A DNA stretch of 27,205 nucleotides from positions 1 through 27,205 of the forward strand of contig CAIOSU010000278.1 in NCBI GenBank assembly GCA_903861055.1, written 5' to 3'. Of this stretch, positions 7,587-14,713 are shown piece by piece. Source of the DNA: an uncultured bacterium. GTDB lineage: Bacteria; Bacteroidota; Bacteroidia; Chitinophagales; CAIOSU01. Position numbers and translations under genes: made by a program. The notes beneath the pieces are model-generated. The model was not told the DNA's origin and made no database searches. It saw only the letters and a list, made by a program, of their open reading frames with translations. Positions within the stretch are counted from its first letter, which is position 1. The number at the start of each line of letters is the position of its first letter.

Positions 7587-8840
7587 ATGCAGCTAAAACG
7601 CGTCGTGGTTACCGGACTGGGCGCCGTAACGCCGATAGGCAACACCGTTGATGCTTATTGGAAAGGTTTGGTATCGGGCCAAAGTGGCGCGGCTCCCATA
7701 ACCATTTTCGATGCTTCCCAGTTTCGTTGCAAATTTGCCTGTGAGGTAAAAGGTTTCGATCCGTTAGACTATATGGATAAAAAGGATGCCCGCAAAATGG
7801 ACCGTTTTGCCCATTTTGCTATGGCAGCTAGTGACCAAGCTATTAAAGATGCTGGGTGGGACCTTGAAAAAATGGACCGCTACCGCATTGGTGTTGTTTG
7901 GGGCTGCGGTATTGGGGGCATACATGCCTTTGAAGAGGAAGTAGGCAACTACTACGTAAACGGCCAAATACCCCGCTTCAATCCGTTTTTTATCCCGAAA
8001 ATGATCTTGGATATTGCCCCTGGGCACATCTCCATAAAACATGGCCTAATGGGCCCTAACTATGCCACCGTATCGGCATGTGCTTCCTCTACCCACTCTG
8101 TTATTGATGCATTTAACCTTATTCGCTTGGGTAAGGCCGATGCCATGATTACAGGTGGTAGCGAAGGTGCCATTTCGCCATCGGGCATTGGTGGCTTTAC
8201 GGCCATGCGCGCTATGAGCGAGCGCAATGACGACCCAACTACGGCCAGTCGCCCGTTTGACCTTGACCGAGATGGATTTGTGTTAGGTGAAGGTGGCGCT
8301 GCCATTATACTAGAAGAATACGAGCACGCTAAGGCGCGCGGTGCTAAAATATATGCCGAGATGGTAGGCGGTGGCATGACCGCCGATGCTTACCACATTA
8401 CGGCCCCACACCCTGATGGCAATGGTGCCATGCGTGCCATGAAAGAAACTTTGTTGGATGCAGGTCTGCAACCCGAGGATATTGATTACATCAATGTGCA
8501 CGGCACTTCTACACCACTTGGTGATACGGCCGAACTGAAGGCTATTGCCGATGTGTTTGGCAAAAGTGCCTACAAACTCAACATTAGCTCAACCAAAAGC
8601 ATGACAGGGCATTTATTGGGTGCTGCAGGAGGAGTGGAGGCGCTTGCTAGTATATTGGCCGTGGCTAATGATATAGTGCCGCCTACCATCAATCACTTTA
8701 CCGACGACCCGGCCATCGACCCGAAATTGAACCTTACCTTCCACACTGCGCAAAAGCGCACCATACGCGCTGCCCTAAGCAATACCTTTGGCTTTGGCGG
8801 TAAAAATGCTTCGGTAATATTTAAGAAGTTTGAAGGGTAA
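7587..8840 (+). CDS. fabF: Beta-ketoacyl-ACP synthase II
   Basis: The product has 417 residues, typical of FabF. The Cys-His-His catalytic triad is visible: Cys165 in TVSACASSTHS, His305 in NVHGTSTPLGD and His342 in STKSMTGHLLGAAG. The glycine-rich C-terminal FGFGGKNAS is also present. It condenses malonyl-ACP with acyl-ACP during chain elongation. In the Bacteroidota genomes I recall, rnc (ribonuclease III) follows fabF, but here a repeat element follows instead and no rnc is found in the window. Confidence 0.97.
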   Translation: MQLKRVVVTGLGAVTPIGNTVDAYWKGLVSGQSGAAPITIFDASQFRCKFACEVKGFDPLDYMDKKDARKMDRFAHFAMAASDQAIKDAGWDLEKMDRYRIGVVWGCGIGGIHAFEEEVGNYYVNGQIPRFNPFFIPKMILDIAPGHISIKHGLMGPNYATVSACASSTHSVIDAFNLIRLGKADAMITGGSEGAISPSGIGGFTAMRAMSERNDDPTTASRPFDLDRDGFVLGEGGAAIILEEYEHAKARGAKIYAEMVGGGMTADAYHITAPHPDGNGAMRAMKETLLDAGLQPEDIDYINVHGTSTPLGDTAELKAIADVFGKSAYKLNISSTKSMTGHLLGAAGGVEALASILAVANDIVPPTINHFTDDPAIDPKLNLTFHTAQKRTIRAALSNTFGFGGKNASVIFKKFEG

Positions 8841-8854
8841 GGGATATACCTTCA

Positions 8855-9087
8855 AACTACGCGTCATTGCGAAAGCCTTACCTGCTCAACTAACAACCAG
8901 GAGATAAAAGCAGGCTTGAAGCAATCCCCAAGCCGAAGTAGTGAACACACAAACCCGCACCTGCCAACAATACATATTACAGTCAAGGGCACAAGTTGCT
9001 GAATATCATGCTCCGTGGCAGGAGATTGCTTCGTCACTCCAATCTCGCGAAAAGCTCGAAAGTTGTTCCTCGCAATGACGTGTAGTT
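8855..9087. repeat. 233-bp MITE-like element with 18-bp terminal inverted repeats
   Basis: Positions 8855-8872 (AACTACGCGTCATTGCGA) and the complement of 9070-9087 differ at one base of 18. A second, inner inverted pair is GAAGCAATCCCC at 8918-8929 and GGAGATTGCTTC at 9021-9032. There is no convincing ORF inside. The CGTCATTGCGA and GAAGCAATC modules resemble a dispersed palindromic repeat I recall from unrelated bacteria. The element fills the 267-bp gap between the convergent fabF and FAD-enzyme genes. Confidence 0.75.
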
Positions 9088-9107
9088 AAAGCAGTAATTT
9101 ATTTAGC

Positions 9108-10619
9108 CTACGCAAATATCCCCTTCAGCGGCACACTCTCCAGCAAATTCTCTCTTAAACCTTCTTTTTGCATAATGGCGTTGGCGGCAAGGCTGCCCGA
9201 CGTGTAGGCCGCTTCCATGAGCATGGTTGGGTTGTCCATTTTTACCCAATCACCGGCTAAGTATAGACCAGCTATTTCGGTATTGATAGTGGGGCGGCTA
9301 TTGTAAAGCCCGGTATGAAAGGCTGGAAAATCGTGGCGATGCTGAAAAAACTCATGCCTTATTTGTAGTCCTTTAAGCTCCGGGAAGTAATGAAAAAACT
9401 CTTCCATCAGGGTTTGTTTGATGGCTTCGTCATCTTTCAGGTCGGCAGGCAGGGCGTAGCTGTGTAGCTCAAAAATGCCCCCGTTGTGCTTGGCGCTCCA
9501 AGCGGCCGAGGTTTTTTCCATTTTATGATATAGTGTAATACTGTCCAATGCCTTTAGCCTATCCGTGAAGATAAAAAATGGCAAATCGGGCTGTTGCTCG
9601 TATTTATCCGTCCATATCCGCAACACGGCATACCTATCAGATGGCTTTAGCCCTACGACAGACTTATTAAAGCTCGAATATTGCTGCAACGTAGGCGAAT
9701 TATTGATGAGCGGGCGGATGTGTTTTACATCGGTGCAAAGTACCACATAGTTGTGCAGCTCGCCATCAACGGTAAAACCTTGCGGCTTGCGCACTATGTC
9801 GGTTACAGGTTTATTTTTTTTGATGGTTACGCCATGCGCAGCCATGTGGCGCTCGCAATGGTCGATAAAACTGTGCTGAAAATCATCGTTTAGTACATCG
9901 TAAAGCAGACCGTCCTCATTGCTTAAAAAGTAGAAATGGAATCCTTTAATCAATTCGGCCATACTCATTTTCTCTGGCTCAGAGAAAAAAGCTCGGGCAA
10001 ACGAATTGAACACTAACCGCATGCGCTTGGGCATGAACGTTCGCCGCGCATATTGCTCAAAGTTCTCGTTATCGAATTGCTTGAATGTCTTTTCCCTATC
10101 GTACCGTAGCAGGTGCAAAAACGGCATACTAAATGGGCTTATTAGCGTAAGGAAGTTGAACACGCCACGCTTGCGCAAATCTAGCACATTCAATCCGGGT
10201 GTAGGTTCTAGGTCTTTAAAGCCAAGACTGTTGCCATCTTCCAACAGTATCAAGTAGTCATCGATAGGGATGAGGTTTTCAAAAGCCCCAACCTTTTTCA
10301 TAAAGGTGCGCAAATTATAGTACTGCCTAAAAAAGGCATGGAAACCATGCTCTACATTCAAGGTTTCGCCGTGGCTTTCAAAAGTCCAAGCACCAGCTTT
10401 ACCGCCCAAAAAGTTATCTTTTTCATAAAGGGTTACTTCAAAGCCTCGCTCGGCCAAGTTGCTAGCTGCCGATATACCTGCCAAGCCGCCGCCAATAACG
10501 GCCACCCTTTTAGGGGTGCTTAGTTTCAGGGGTTGAGTTTCATTGGGGGTATTTAGGGCAACGCGGTAGTTCTTCAGCTTACTTCTTATCTTCTGCCTCA
10601 ACAGGTTCTTCATGGCCAA
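9108..10619 (-). CDS. FAD-dependent carotenoid desaturase/methyltransferase-like enzyme (CrtU/CruE type)
   Basis: The product has 503 residues. A 38-residue lead is followed by the dinucleotide-binding motif VAVIGGGLAGISA (39-51) and EKDNFLGGKAGAW, as in phytoene-desaturase-like flavoenzymes. The motif HGFHAFFRQYYNLR (91-104), the SEPEKMSMAEL block, FYFLSNEDGLLYDV and the C-terminal FAD-closing segment LYLAGDWVKMDNPTMLMEAA (from about 453) agree with my memory of CrtU/CruE, which aromatise beta-carotene rings with a methyl shift. The gene overlaps the Rieske oxygenase gene by 41 bp, so the two are co-translated. No phytoene synthase or cyclase gene is in the window, so the substrate is inferred. 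A general amine-oxidase-like desaturase remains possible. Confidence 0.7.
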   Translation of the reverse strand: MAMKNLLRQKIRSKLKNYRVALNTPNETQPLKLSTPKRVAVIGGGLAGISAASNLAERGFEVTLYEKDNFLGGKAGAWTFESHGETLNVEHGFHAFFRQYYNLRTFMKKVGAFENLIPIDDYLILLEDGNSLGFKDLEPTPGLNVLDLRKRGVFNFLTLISPFSMPFLHLLRYDREKTFKQFDNENFEQYARRTFMPKRMRLVFNSFARAFFSEPEKMSMAELIKGFHFYFLSNEDGLLYDVLNDDFQHSFIDHCERHMAAHGVTIKKNKPVTDIVRKPQGFTVDGELHNYVVLCTDVKHIRPLINNSPTLQQYSSFNKSVVGLKPSDRYAVLRIWTDKYEQQPDLPFFIFTDRLKALDSITLYHKMEKTSAAWSAKHNGGIFELHSYALPADLKDDEAIKQTLMEEFFHYFPELKGLQIRHEFFQHRHDFPAFHTGLYNSRPTINTEIAGLYLAGDWVKMDNPTMLMEAAYTSGSLAANAIMQKEGLRENLLESVPLKGIFA

Positions 10620-11613
10620 CGGTATTTGCCTTTAGGTTTCGGTTCCACAATTTAGAAAATTCAAACGTCACAGTGTCTGATTGTATTAGAATATCGCGTT
10701 TGCCAGTTTCATCTTTAATGCGCTTGTTGTTTTCCAAGAAAACAATATCCTCTTCTACAATTTTGTTCGATTTATTGAGCATAAACGGCTTATCGAAGAT
10801 AAACAGCGGAAATTCATTGAAAATTTTTTGCCAAGCTGTAATCTGGCACATACTTATGGTGTGCTCATCTACTTGGTAAAAGTGCTCGTAAATTACCATT
10901 CGGCGCTTTTTGAACTGTATATCCAGCTTCGATGTATGCGGAAACCAGAACCCGAATTTGGTCTTTATTTCTTTATCAAAGCCAAAGTATAGTTTCTCCC
11001 AAATGCTGCTATCGTTGTGGCGCAGGTATTCACCCGTTAGGTACTTATCCTGTATATTTAAGTTAAACTCCACATCTTCGCCATACAGGTTACCCATAAA
11101 GGTCTTGATACTGGCGCTGTGTACGTGGTTAATGTGGTAGGCATCAATCAAGCTCTCGGCCACTAACTTCAAATCTGCATCCAAAAAATGGTAATTGTAT
11201 ACTATCGGGAACTCGTCAAGTTCCGTCATTGGCGGTATTATGGCTTGGCTCATTAAGGCTTCATCTCCTAAATATACCCATACCGCTTGGTGCTTTACTT
11301 CAACAGGGTAAGCCTCAATGCGCACGGTACGAGGTACCGCTTCGCCTTCGGGCAAGGAGGGTATGCAAGTGCAGGCGCCTTGGGTATTATATTCCCAACC
11401 GTGGTAGCCGCATTTAATGGTTTCGCCCTGCACCTTACCCAACGACAGGTTCACGTTCCGGTGGCAACAGCGGTCTTCCATTACCCCAATTTTCCCTGAT
11501 TCGGTTTTGAAAACCACGAGTTCTTGGCCTACTATTTTTTTCTTCAATGGGTTTTGGTGCTTCAGCTCATCAAGCAAGCAAGCCATGTACCATTGGTTGC
11601 GTATCATTTCCAT
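10579..11613 (-). CDS. Rieske non-heme iron oxygenase, alpha-subunit type
   Basis: The product has 344 residues, a usual length for single-polypeptide Rieske oxygenases of the VanA/PaO kind. The [2Fe-2S] site is Cys49-x-His51 and Cys68-x-x-His71 (CCHRNVNL, CGYHGWEY). The mononuclear iron site matches Asp157, His160 and His165 in SLIDAYHINHVH. Such enzymes hydroxylate or demethylate substrates using electrons from a separate reductase, which is not encoded here. It is the first gene of a two-gene operon with the CrtU/CruE-like FAD enzyme, so a carotenoid ring or methyl group is the likely target. That is inference from context. The ATG at 11613 is chosen; an ATG two codons later is nearly equivalent. 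Confidence 0.85.
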   Translation of the reverse strand: MEMIRNQWYMACLLDELKHQNPLKKKIVGQELVVFKTESGKIGVMEDRCCHRNVNLSLGKVQGETIKCGYHGWEYNTQGACTCIPSLPEGEAVPRTVRIEAYPVEVKHQAVWVYLGDEALMSQAIIPPMTELDEFPIVYNYHFLDADLKLVAESLIDAYHINHVHSASIKTFMGNLYGEDVEFNLNIQDKYLTGEYLRHNDSSIWEKLYFGFDKEIKTKFGFWFPHTSKLDIQFKKRRMVIYEHFYQVDEHTISMCQITAWQKIFNEFPLFIFDKPFMLNKSNKIVEEDIVFLENNKRIKDETGKRDILIQSDTVTFEFSKLWNRNLKANTVGHEEPVEAEDKK

Positions 11614-11672
11614 AATGCAATGCTAAAACTATTTAACCAAAAAGATAGGGAAATGTTTAAAGTGTGGGTGGT

Positions 11673-11707
11673 ATTTCGAGATTTGCGAATTACGATTTAC
11701 GATTTGT
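11673..11707. repeat. Heptanucleotide-period island upstream of the Rieske gene
   Basis: Units GATTTGC, GAATTAC, GATTTAC and GATTTGT occupy 11680-11707 in exact register, with a partial unit before them. The words are almost the reverse complement of those at 5182-5216 and 3813-3833 (GATTTAC against TCGTAAA-type units). Confidence 0.7.
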
Positions 11708-11743
11708 AAGGTTGTTTAATACCCGTCCTACATTAATTAATAA

Positions 11744-11792
11744 TTTTCTATCTCCCATTTCTCATCTCACATTTCATATCTCTCATTTGCCC
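11744..11792. repeat. Pyrimidine-rich heptanucleotide-period island
   Basis: Seven units in exact 7-bp register that alternate between TCTCxCA-like and TTTCxxA-like words (for example TCTCCCA then TTTCTCA, TCTCACA then TTTCATA). It lies in the 252-bp divergent gap between the Rieske gene and the lipoprotein gene, just upstream of the lipoprotein promoter. Confidence 0.7.
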
Positions 11793-11824
11793 CCGCCCCA
11801 CTGGACAAAACCATTTATAATATG

Positions 11825-11832
11825 TATTTTTG
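11825..11832 (+). promoter_or_regulatory. -7 element of the lipoprotein gene
   Basis: TATTTTTG matches TAnnTTTG exactly and lies 33 bp before the ATG. No good -33 TTTG is seen at the expected distance; CTGG at 11801-11804 is the nearest candidate. Confidence 0.5.
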
Positions 11833-11865
11833 CGAATCGAAACGGTTTAAACCAACCAGAACCAC

Positions 11866-12672
11866 ATGAAAAACACAACTTTAGTAGCACTTTGCCTACT
11901 TATCACTGTCGCGCTTTTGAACTCAGGTTGCGAAAAATTTCGCGAAAACCGTCAGTATGATAGCCTGTTTGACCACAGTGCCGCCGAGAGCAGCTATCAT
12001 GATATTTTTCGCTTGAGCATGCAAGTGTTGGGGCCGGGTGCTAGTTTTATTGTTGACCCGTGTATAACCAAAACTGCGGTAAACGGTGGCTATACCCTTA
12101 CTTTTGGCGATAGCTGCACCGACTTGTACAACATAAAGCGTGCAGGCAGCGTGTCTGTTACGGCAACTGGAAGCATTTATGATGAAGGTACCGTAACTAC
12201 CGCTACACCGAGTGCTTTTACGGTTGAAGGAATTAAAATTGACGGCAGCTTGGTATTGACTACTTTGGCGCTGAACAGCGACGGAAAACGCCAATTTCGG
12301 TTTGTAGTAGCTGGCGGAACCCTTACCGATGCCGATGGAAACATTAGTACCTGGACCTGCGACCGTGTATATACCTTGCGCAACGAAAAAGACCCTTTGA
12401 TTATTTTTGACGACACCTATACCGTTACCGGCACCAGCAATGGCATTGACCGTGAGGAGCGAAACTACGAAACTACTGTTGATGCTGATTTGGTATACGA
12501 AACAGTGTGCCGTTGGCCTCGTGCCGGTAAGCTTAAAATGAGCATTGCCGACCTTAAAGACCGAGATGCTGACTATGGCGACGACTTCTGCGAAGACAAT
12601 GCCGATTGCTGCGACAATATTGTGACCATTGAGGTTGGTGGCAAACGCGAACGAGAGGTGAAATTACTATAG
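11866..12672 (+). CDS. Predicted outer-surface or periplasmic lipoprotein of unknown function
   Basis: The product has 268 residues. The N-terminal signal MKNTTLVALCLLITVALL ends in a lipobox LNSGC with Cys22 as the predicted lipidated residue. The mature part is Thr-, Asp- and Gly-rich and probably all beta, with eight or more cysteines, including CEDNADCCDN near the C-terminus. I do not recognise the family. It is transcribed alone, divergently from the Rieske/FAD operon and convergently with pabA. Confidence 0.8.
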   Translation: MKNTTLVALCLLITVALLNSGCEKFRENRQYDSLFDHSAAESSYHDIFRLSMQVLGPGASFIVDPCITKTAVNGGYTLTFGDSCTDLYNIKRAGSVSVTATGSIYDEGTVTTATPSAFTVEGIKIDGSLVLTTLALNSDGKRQFRFVVAGGTLTDADGNISTWTCDRVYTLRNEKDPLIIFDDTYTVTGTSNGIDREERNYETTVDADLVYETVCRWPRAGKLKMSIADLKDRDADYGDDFCEDNADCCDNIVTIEVGGKREREVKLL

Positions 12673-12673
12673 T

Positions 12674-12701
12674 ATTGAATTGAAAATTTAGGAATTTGCG
12701 A
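12674..12701. repeat. Heptanucleotide-period island after the lipoprotein stop
   Basis: Four units starting 1 bp after the TAG stop: ATTGAAT, TGAAAAT, TTAGGAA and TTTGCGA. The TGAAAAT unit and the surrounding words match the island at 24554-24595. Confidence 0.55.
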
Positions 12702-12712
12702 ACATAATGGTT

Positions 12713-12754
12713 CCCCCTCCTTCGAGTGGCTTTTAGCGATTGGCCAAGGAGGGG
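12713..12754. repeat. Inverted repeat overlapping the 3' end of pabA
   Basis: CCCCTCCTT (12714-12722) and AAGGAGGGG (12746-12754) are perfect complements around a 23-bp loop that contains the pabA stop codon. The right arm is followed by ATAGGGGTGG. The element resembles the C/G-rich repeat at 2356-2396. Confidence 0.6.
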
Positions 12755-13326
12755 ATAGGGGTGGTCACCCCAGCCCACCAATTACCCAATAATTTCAATC
12801 CATCTGGTGTTAGTATAGATTCTGGGTGGAACTGGAAGCCATATAACGGCAACTCACGGTGTTTTATGGCCATGGCTATGCCATAAGCAGTGGTGGCAAT
12901 TATGTCCAAAGGCGTACCATCCAATTGTTCCAATACCAACGAGTGGTAACGCATTACGGGAAATGGAGAGTGGATGCCTTCGAAAACCACATTATTGTTA
13001 TGGCTGGAGAGCGAGGTTTTGCCGTGTACCGGCTCTAAGCCCCTGACCAGTTTTGCCCCAAAATACAGCCCCAACGCTTGATGCCCTAGGCATATACCTA
13101 GTATGGGCAGTTTAGCGTGGAAATGCTCAATAACTTGCATCGTAATGCCCGAATCTTCCGGTCGGCCCGGCCCGGGCGAAATTACAATGGCCTTTAAGGG
13201 TAGCGCTTCCAAGTCGGCAATAGTGCATTCATCGTTGCGGAGCACCTTGCACTCTATACCCAATTGGTATAAGTAATCGTAAAGATTGTAAGTGAATGAA
13301 TCGTAATTGTCGAGCAATAGCAGCAT
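12733..13326 (-). CDS. pabA: Aminodeoxychorismate/anthranilate synthase glutaminase component
   Basis: The product has 197 residues and belongs to the class I glutamine amidotransferases. The nucleophile is Cys79 in LGICLGHQALG, with His167 and Glu169 in QFHPES; the oxyanion motif SPGPGRPEDSG is near residue 50. It releases ammonia from glutamine for a chorismate-using partner (PabB or TrpE), which is not in this window, so the folate and tryptophan roles cannot be separated. The last ten residues (TTPIPSLANR) are encoded by an intergenic-type inverted repeat. The start overlaps the CvpA-family stop by one base (TAATG). Confidence 0.92.
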   Translation of the reverse strand: MLLLLDNYDSFTYNLYDYLYQLGIECKVLRNDECTIADLEALPLKAIVISPGPGRPEDSGITMQVIEHFHAKLPILGICLGHQALGLYFGAKLVRGLEPVHGKTSLSSHNNNVVFEGIHSPFPVMRYHSLVLEQLDGTPLDIIATTAYGIAMAIKHRELPLYGFQFHPESILTPDGLKLLGNWWAGVTTPIPSLANR

Positions 13327-13862
13327 TACGAAGCCTTTTTTACTAGTTCGTCCAATTCGTTGGTTACTACCTCAAACATGCCTTTAAACCAAGGAATAAT
13401 GTTGCCCATTACTTCAAGCGTCCAAGGGCCAATAGGCAGCAGGTAACTATATGTATGCGATTCGGCTTTAAGCTCGGGGCGTATAAGGCCGCCTTGGTTG
13501 GCAAACCATAGCCCAAGGCTTAATAGGAGGACCATTAAACAACACCAAACAGCGGCGCCCGACAGTTTATTTAAAAGGCCCAAAGAGGCGCCATCCAATA
13601 CCTTTTCCATCAAAATGGCTATCAACTTCATTACCAGTACCACAATAACAAGCAGGGCAATAAACACCACAAACGGCCACCACGCGGCCTCCACGGCAAA
13701 GTTCTTGTAAAGGTATTGGCTTACCAATGCCGTACATTTTACCGCTACCGCTACACCCAAAAACAAGCCTACAAACGAAAGCAGTGAGCGGATAATACCG
13801 CCCCTGAACCCGAGTATAAACCCCAGTGCAATGCAAACAACCAAGATAATATCAATTAGCAT
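13326..13862 (-). CDS. CvpA family membrane protein
   Basis: The product has 178 residues with four predicted membrane helices, the first starting LIDIILVVCIALGFILGFRGG. That glycine-rich N-terminal pattern is typical of the CvpA family, whose E. coli member is needed for colicin V production and is linked to purF expression and envelope homeostasis. The C-terminal 40 residues are charged. It overlaps pabA by one base and is probably co-transcribed with it. Confidence 0.88.
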   Translation of the reverse strand: MLIDIILVVCIALGFILGFRGGIIRSLLSFVGLFLGVAVAVKCTALVSQYLYKNFAVEAAWWPFVVFIALLVIVVLVMKLIAILMEKVLDGASLGLLNKLSGAAVWCCLMVLLLSLGLWFANQGGLIRPELKAESHTYSYLLPIGPWTLEVMGNIIPWFKGMFEVVTNELDELVKKAS

Positions 13863-13868
13863 TTGACT

Positions 13869-13896
13869 GTATCAAGTAGTGAGTAGCAAGTATCAA
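13869..13896. repeat. Heptanucleotide-period island upstream of the cvpA-family gene
   Basis: Four units, GTATCAA, GTAGTGA, GTAGCAA and GTATCAA, in exact register starting 7 bp from the ATG. Such a close position means the 5' leader of the transcript may contain the island. Confidence 0.7.
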
Positions 13897-13916
13897 GCAC
13901 CTTTTTGACATTATTT

Positions 13917-13951
13917 CCATGGACTATCGACTGTGGACCGTGGACTACGAA
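13917..13951. repeat. Heptanucleotide-period island at the yqeY stop
   Basis: Units CCATGGA, CTATCGA, CTGTGGA, CCGTGGA and CTACGAA. The last unit includes the yqeY stop codon (complement of 13945-13947). The words are the complementary form of those at 19672-19706, 25879-25906 and 26011-26038. Confidence 0.75.
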
Positions 13952-14397
13952 AGCAGCGCTTTCACGGTTTCGCTAATAGAGCGGCCATCGGCACGTCCGG
14001 CAAGGCGAGCGTTAGCTTGGCCAATCACTTTGCCCATGTCTTTCATGCTAGTGGCACCTGTCTCGGCTATTACCTTTTGTATTTCGGCTTTCAATTCATC
14101 GGCAGTTAATTGCTTTGGTAAGAAAGGCTCAATAACTGCAAGCTCTTCTTGCTCTTTTTCGGCCAGATCGGCGCGGTTTTGTTGATTATATATGTCCAAA
14201 GAGTCTTTACGGGTTTTTACCAGCTTTTGCAGTATTTGCAACTCCTGGGCTTCGGTAAGGTCGCCACCGGTAGCACCTTCAGAGGTTTTGGCTAATTGTA
14301 TGGCCGATTTTACAGCACGCAAGCCGCGCAAGGCCACTTGGTCTTTAGCCAACATGGCCTTCTTTATCGCATCGTTTATGTTTAATTCTAAGCTCAT
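13945..14397 (-). CDS. GatB/YqeY domain-containing protein
   Basis: The product has 150 residues from MSLELNIND, matching the usual length and start of YqeY proteins; an ATG three codons upstream is possible but less typical. It has the family features LAKDQVALRGLRAVKSAIQ and the C-terminal MKDMGKVIGQANARLAGRADG, which corresponds to the tail domain of the GatB amidotransferase subunit. The role is unknown; a link with tRNA binding or charging is inferred from the GatB tail. It is upstream of the cvpA-family and pabA genes on the same strand but is separated from them by two repeat islands. Confidence 0.9.
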   Translation of the reverse strand: MSLELNINDAIKKAMLAKDQVALRGLRAVKSAIQLAKTSEGATGGDLTEAQELQILQKLVKTRKDSLDIYNQQNRADLAEKEQEELAVIEPFLPKQLTADELKAEIQKVIAETGATSMKDMGKVIGQANARLAGRADGRSISETVKALLS

Positions 14398-14457
14398 GGT
14401 ATGCATATTTTGAAATGTAAAATTAGTGAATTTGGGCGGGTTGATAATCAGAAACTA

Positions 14458-14488
14458 TTTGAACGAAGTATCGAAACATGTATATTTA
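14458..14488 (+). promoter_or_regulatory. Promoter of the DUF5989 gene
   Basis: TTTG at 14458-14461, a 19-bp spacer, then TATATTTA at 14481-14488 (seven of eight consensus positions counting the free ones). It ends 4 bp before the ATG, so a leaderless message is predicted. Confidence 0.6.
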
Positions 14489-14492
14489 CGTT

Positions 14493-14648
14493 ATGATCGA
14501 GTTTTTCAAGGAGTTCGGGCAGTTCCTCATGGAGCGCAAAAAATGGTGGCTCATTCCCGTAATTGCGGTATTGCTGCTCGTTATCGTACTCATTGCCGTG
14601 GGCAGTGCCGGCGGTGCGGCTTCTCCGTTTATCTATACGATATTCTAA
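14493..14648 (+). CDS. DUF5989 family small membrane protein
   Basis: The product has 51 residues: a short amphipathic start MIEFFKEFGQFLMERKKWW, one membrane helix LIPVIAVLLLVIVLIAVG, and the characteristic end APFIYTLF-like, here ASPFIYTIF. This layout and ending match the DUF5989 family (SxtK-like), which I recall mostly beside carbamoyltransferase or SGNH-hydrolase genes. Here no such neighbour is present: a TPR gene lies 65 bp downstream and yqeY is divergent. Function is unknown. Confidence 0.82.
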   Translation: MIEFFKEFGQFLMERKKWWLIPVIAVLLLVIVLIAVGSAGGAASPFIYTIF

Positions 14649-14713
14649 TTTTTGCAACCTAGTGGTGATGGTCTTCGTATAAGGTATCAGATTGGTCAAA
14701 AACCACCACCATT

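Noticed and set aside
11664..11960. 98-residue plus-strand frame across the Rieske-lipoprotein gap
   Set aside because: It reads through two heptad islands and overlaps the lipoprotein start in another frame; it shows no domain or signal.
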